Assembly: GCA_025362415.1 (NCBI GenBank) | Contig: JANYGM010000147.1 | Coordinates: forward strand, 1-6,308 | From: a bacterium | Lineage (GTDB): Bacteria > Bacteroidota > Bacteroidia > Cytophagales > Thermonemataceae | Direction: 5' to 3' | DNA length: 6,308 nucleotides | In this document: positions 5,944 through 6,308 of the stretch, in pieces | Layout of the letters: each line of letters starts with the position of its first letter | Numbering within the stretch: the first letter of the stretch is position 1 | Position numbers and translations under genes: made by a program | The notes under the pieces: generated by a model | Databases searched by the model: none | The model's input: only the letters and a program-made list of their open reading frames with translations | What the model was told of the DNA's origin: nothing

Positions 5944-5968
5944 TTTCTATGTTTTCTATGTGCCTATG
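5944..5968. repeat. degenerate short tandem repeat
   Basis: TTTCTATG (5944-5951), one T, TTTCTATG (5953-5960) and TGCCTATG (5961-5968) follow the methyltransferase stop. Copy number is low and the unit differs from the heptamers elsewhere. Confidence 0.45.
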
Positions 5969-5987
5969 TGGTAAAAAAACTTATTCC

Positions 5988-6024
5988 AAAAAAAGCCTTT
6001 CCAAATATTTAGGAAAGGCTTTTT
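5988..6024. terminator. bidirectional intrinsic terminator
   Basis: A perfect 13-bp stem, AAAAAGCCTTTCC (5990-6002) with GGAAAGGCTTTTT (6012-6024), encloses a 9-bp loop. It has a T run on the plus strand (6020-6024) and a seven-A run (5988-5994) that becomes a T run on the minus strand. It lies between two convergent genes, the methyltransferase on the plus strand and the T9SS-type gene on the minus strand, exactly where a shared terminator is expected. Confidence 0.9.
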
Positions 6025-6035
6025 GTTATATTTTT

Positions 6036-6308
6036 CTATTCTATGATTATTTGATGTCTTTCTACGTGTTCTCCTTCACTTATTTGCACCAAATACAAAC
6101 CCGTTTTTAGTGTTTTGAGTGGAATAATAAACTCTTTGGCTTTATAGGTTTGTTTGGACAACACCATAATACCAAAACTATTATAAATATTTACCTCACT
6201 AAACGTAATGCCTTCTTTTGAATTAATGATTGATTGAATTTTAGGGTTGACGGGACATACAATTTCTATGGGTCTTTCTGAAGTGCCTACCAAAATACCT
6301 ATTTTTAT
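6036..6308 (-). CDS. C-terminal part of a T9SS-type (type A) sorting-domain protein, cut by window edge
   Basis: The frame is open from the TAG at 6036-6038 to the right edge (90 residues plus stop), so the N-terminal bulk lies outside the window. The segment VNIYNSFGIMVLSKQ, the PLKTLKTGLYLVQIS stretch and the terminal HVERHQIIIE fit the type A C-terminal domain (Por secretion tail). That domain directs proteins through the type IX secretion system and is removed on export. The usual YPNP near the domain start appears as CPVNP here, a slight departure. The only candidate start inside the window is a TTG at 6291-6293, but the codons before it stay open to the edge and the domain is normally attached to a large secreted protein, so a partial gene is far likelier. 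The cargo function cannot be told. Confidence 0.82.
   Translation of the reverse strand: MKIGILVGTSERPIEIVCPVNPKIQSIINSKEGITFSEVNIYNSFGIMVLSKQTYKAKEFIIPLKTLKTGLYLVQISEGEHVERHQIIIE

Overview
The window is AT-rich DNA that reads as a Bacteroidota chromosome, most likely Cytophagia/Flavobacteriia-like. Four signs point that way: a type IX secretion (T9SS)-style C-terminal domain at the right edge, a geranylgeranylglycerol-phosphate geranylgeranyltransferase-type UbiA protein of the form common in that phylum, a lipoprotein with a charged Lys/Asp stretch after the lipobox Cys, and TAnnTTTG-type -7 boxes with no obvious Shine-Dalgarno sequences. The genus cannot be fixed from this window.

Layout, left to right. 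A UbiA-family membrane prenyltransferase runs off the left edge (1-694, minus). Its start codon abuts an inverted pair of heptamer repeat arrays (696-818). Then come a small lipoprotein (822-1388, minus), an 18-bp perfect inverted repeat (1467-1528), the LPS-export ATPase LptB (1585-2328, minus), a macro-domain protein (2528-3127, minus) and a YigZ/IMPACT-family protein (3169-3747 or 3777, minus). A 119-bp GC-rich MITE-like palindromic element (3803-3921) separates this leftward block from a rightward pair. That pair is a family-4 glycosyltransferase (3941-5065) and a TrmN6-type tRNA1(Val) A37 N6-methyltransferase (5137-5934), with a second heptamer array pair filling the gap between them. A bidirectional terminator (5988-6024) separates them from the 3' end of a leftward gene encoding a T9SS-type C-terminal domain (6036-6308, cut by the right edge).

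The genes are mostly housekeeping or envelope functions: lipid prenylation, LPS transport, glycan synthesis, tRNA modification and secreted-protein sorting. They do not form a single pathway, and I see no defence system, CRISPR array, insertion sequence with a transposase, or RNA gene. The most interesting material is non-coding. Two loci carry the same family of 7-bp repeats as facing arrays, each placed within 0-2 bp of a start codon, and one of them also encodes the last three residues and stop codon of the upstream gene. In addition there are a multi-arm palindromic element between divergent genes and a hairpin whose arms are themselves palindromic.
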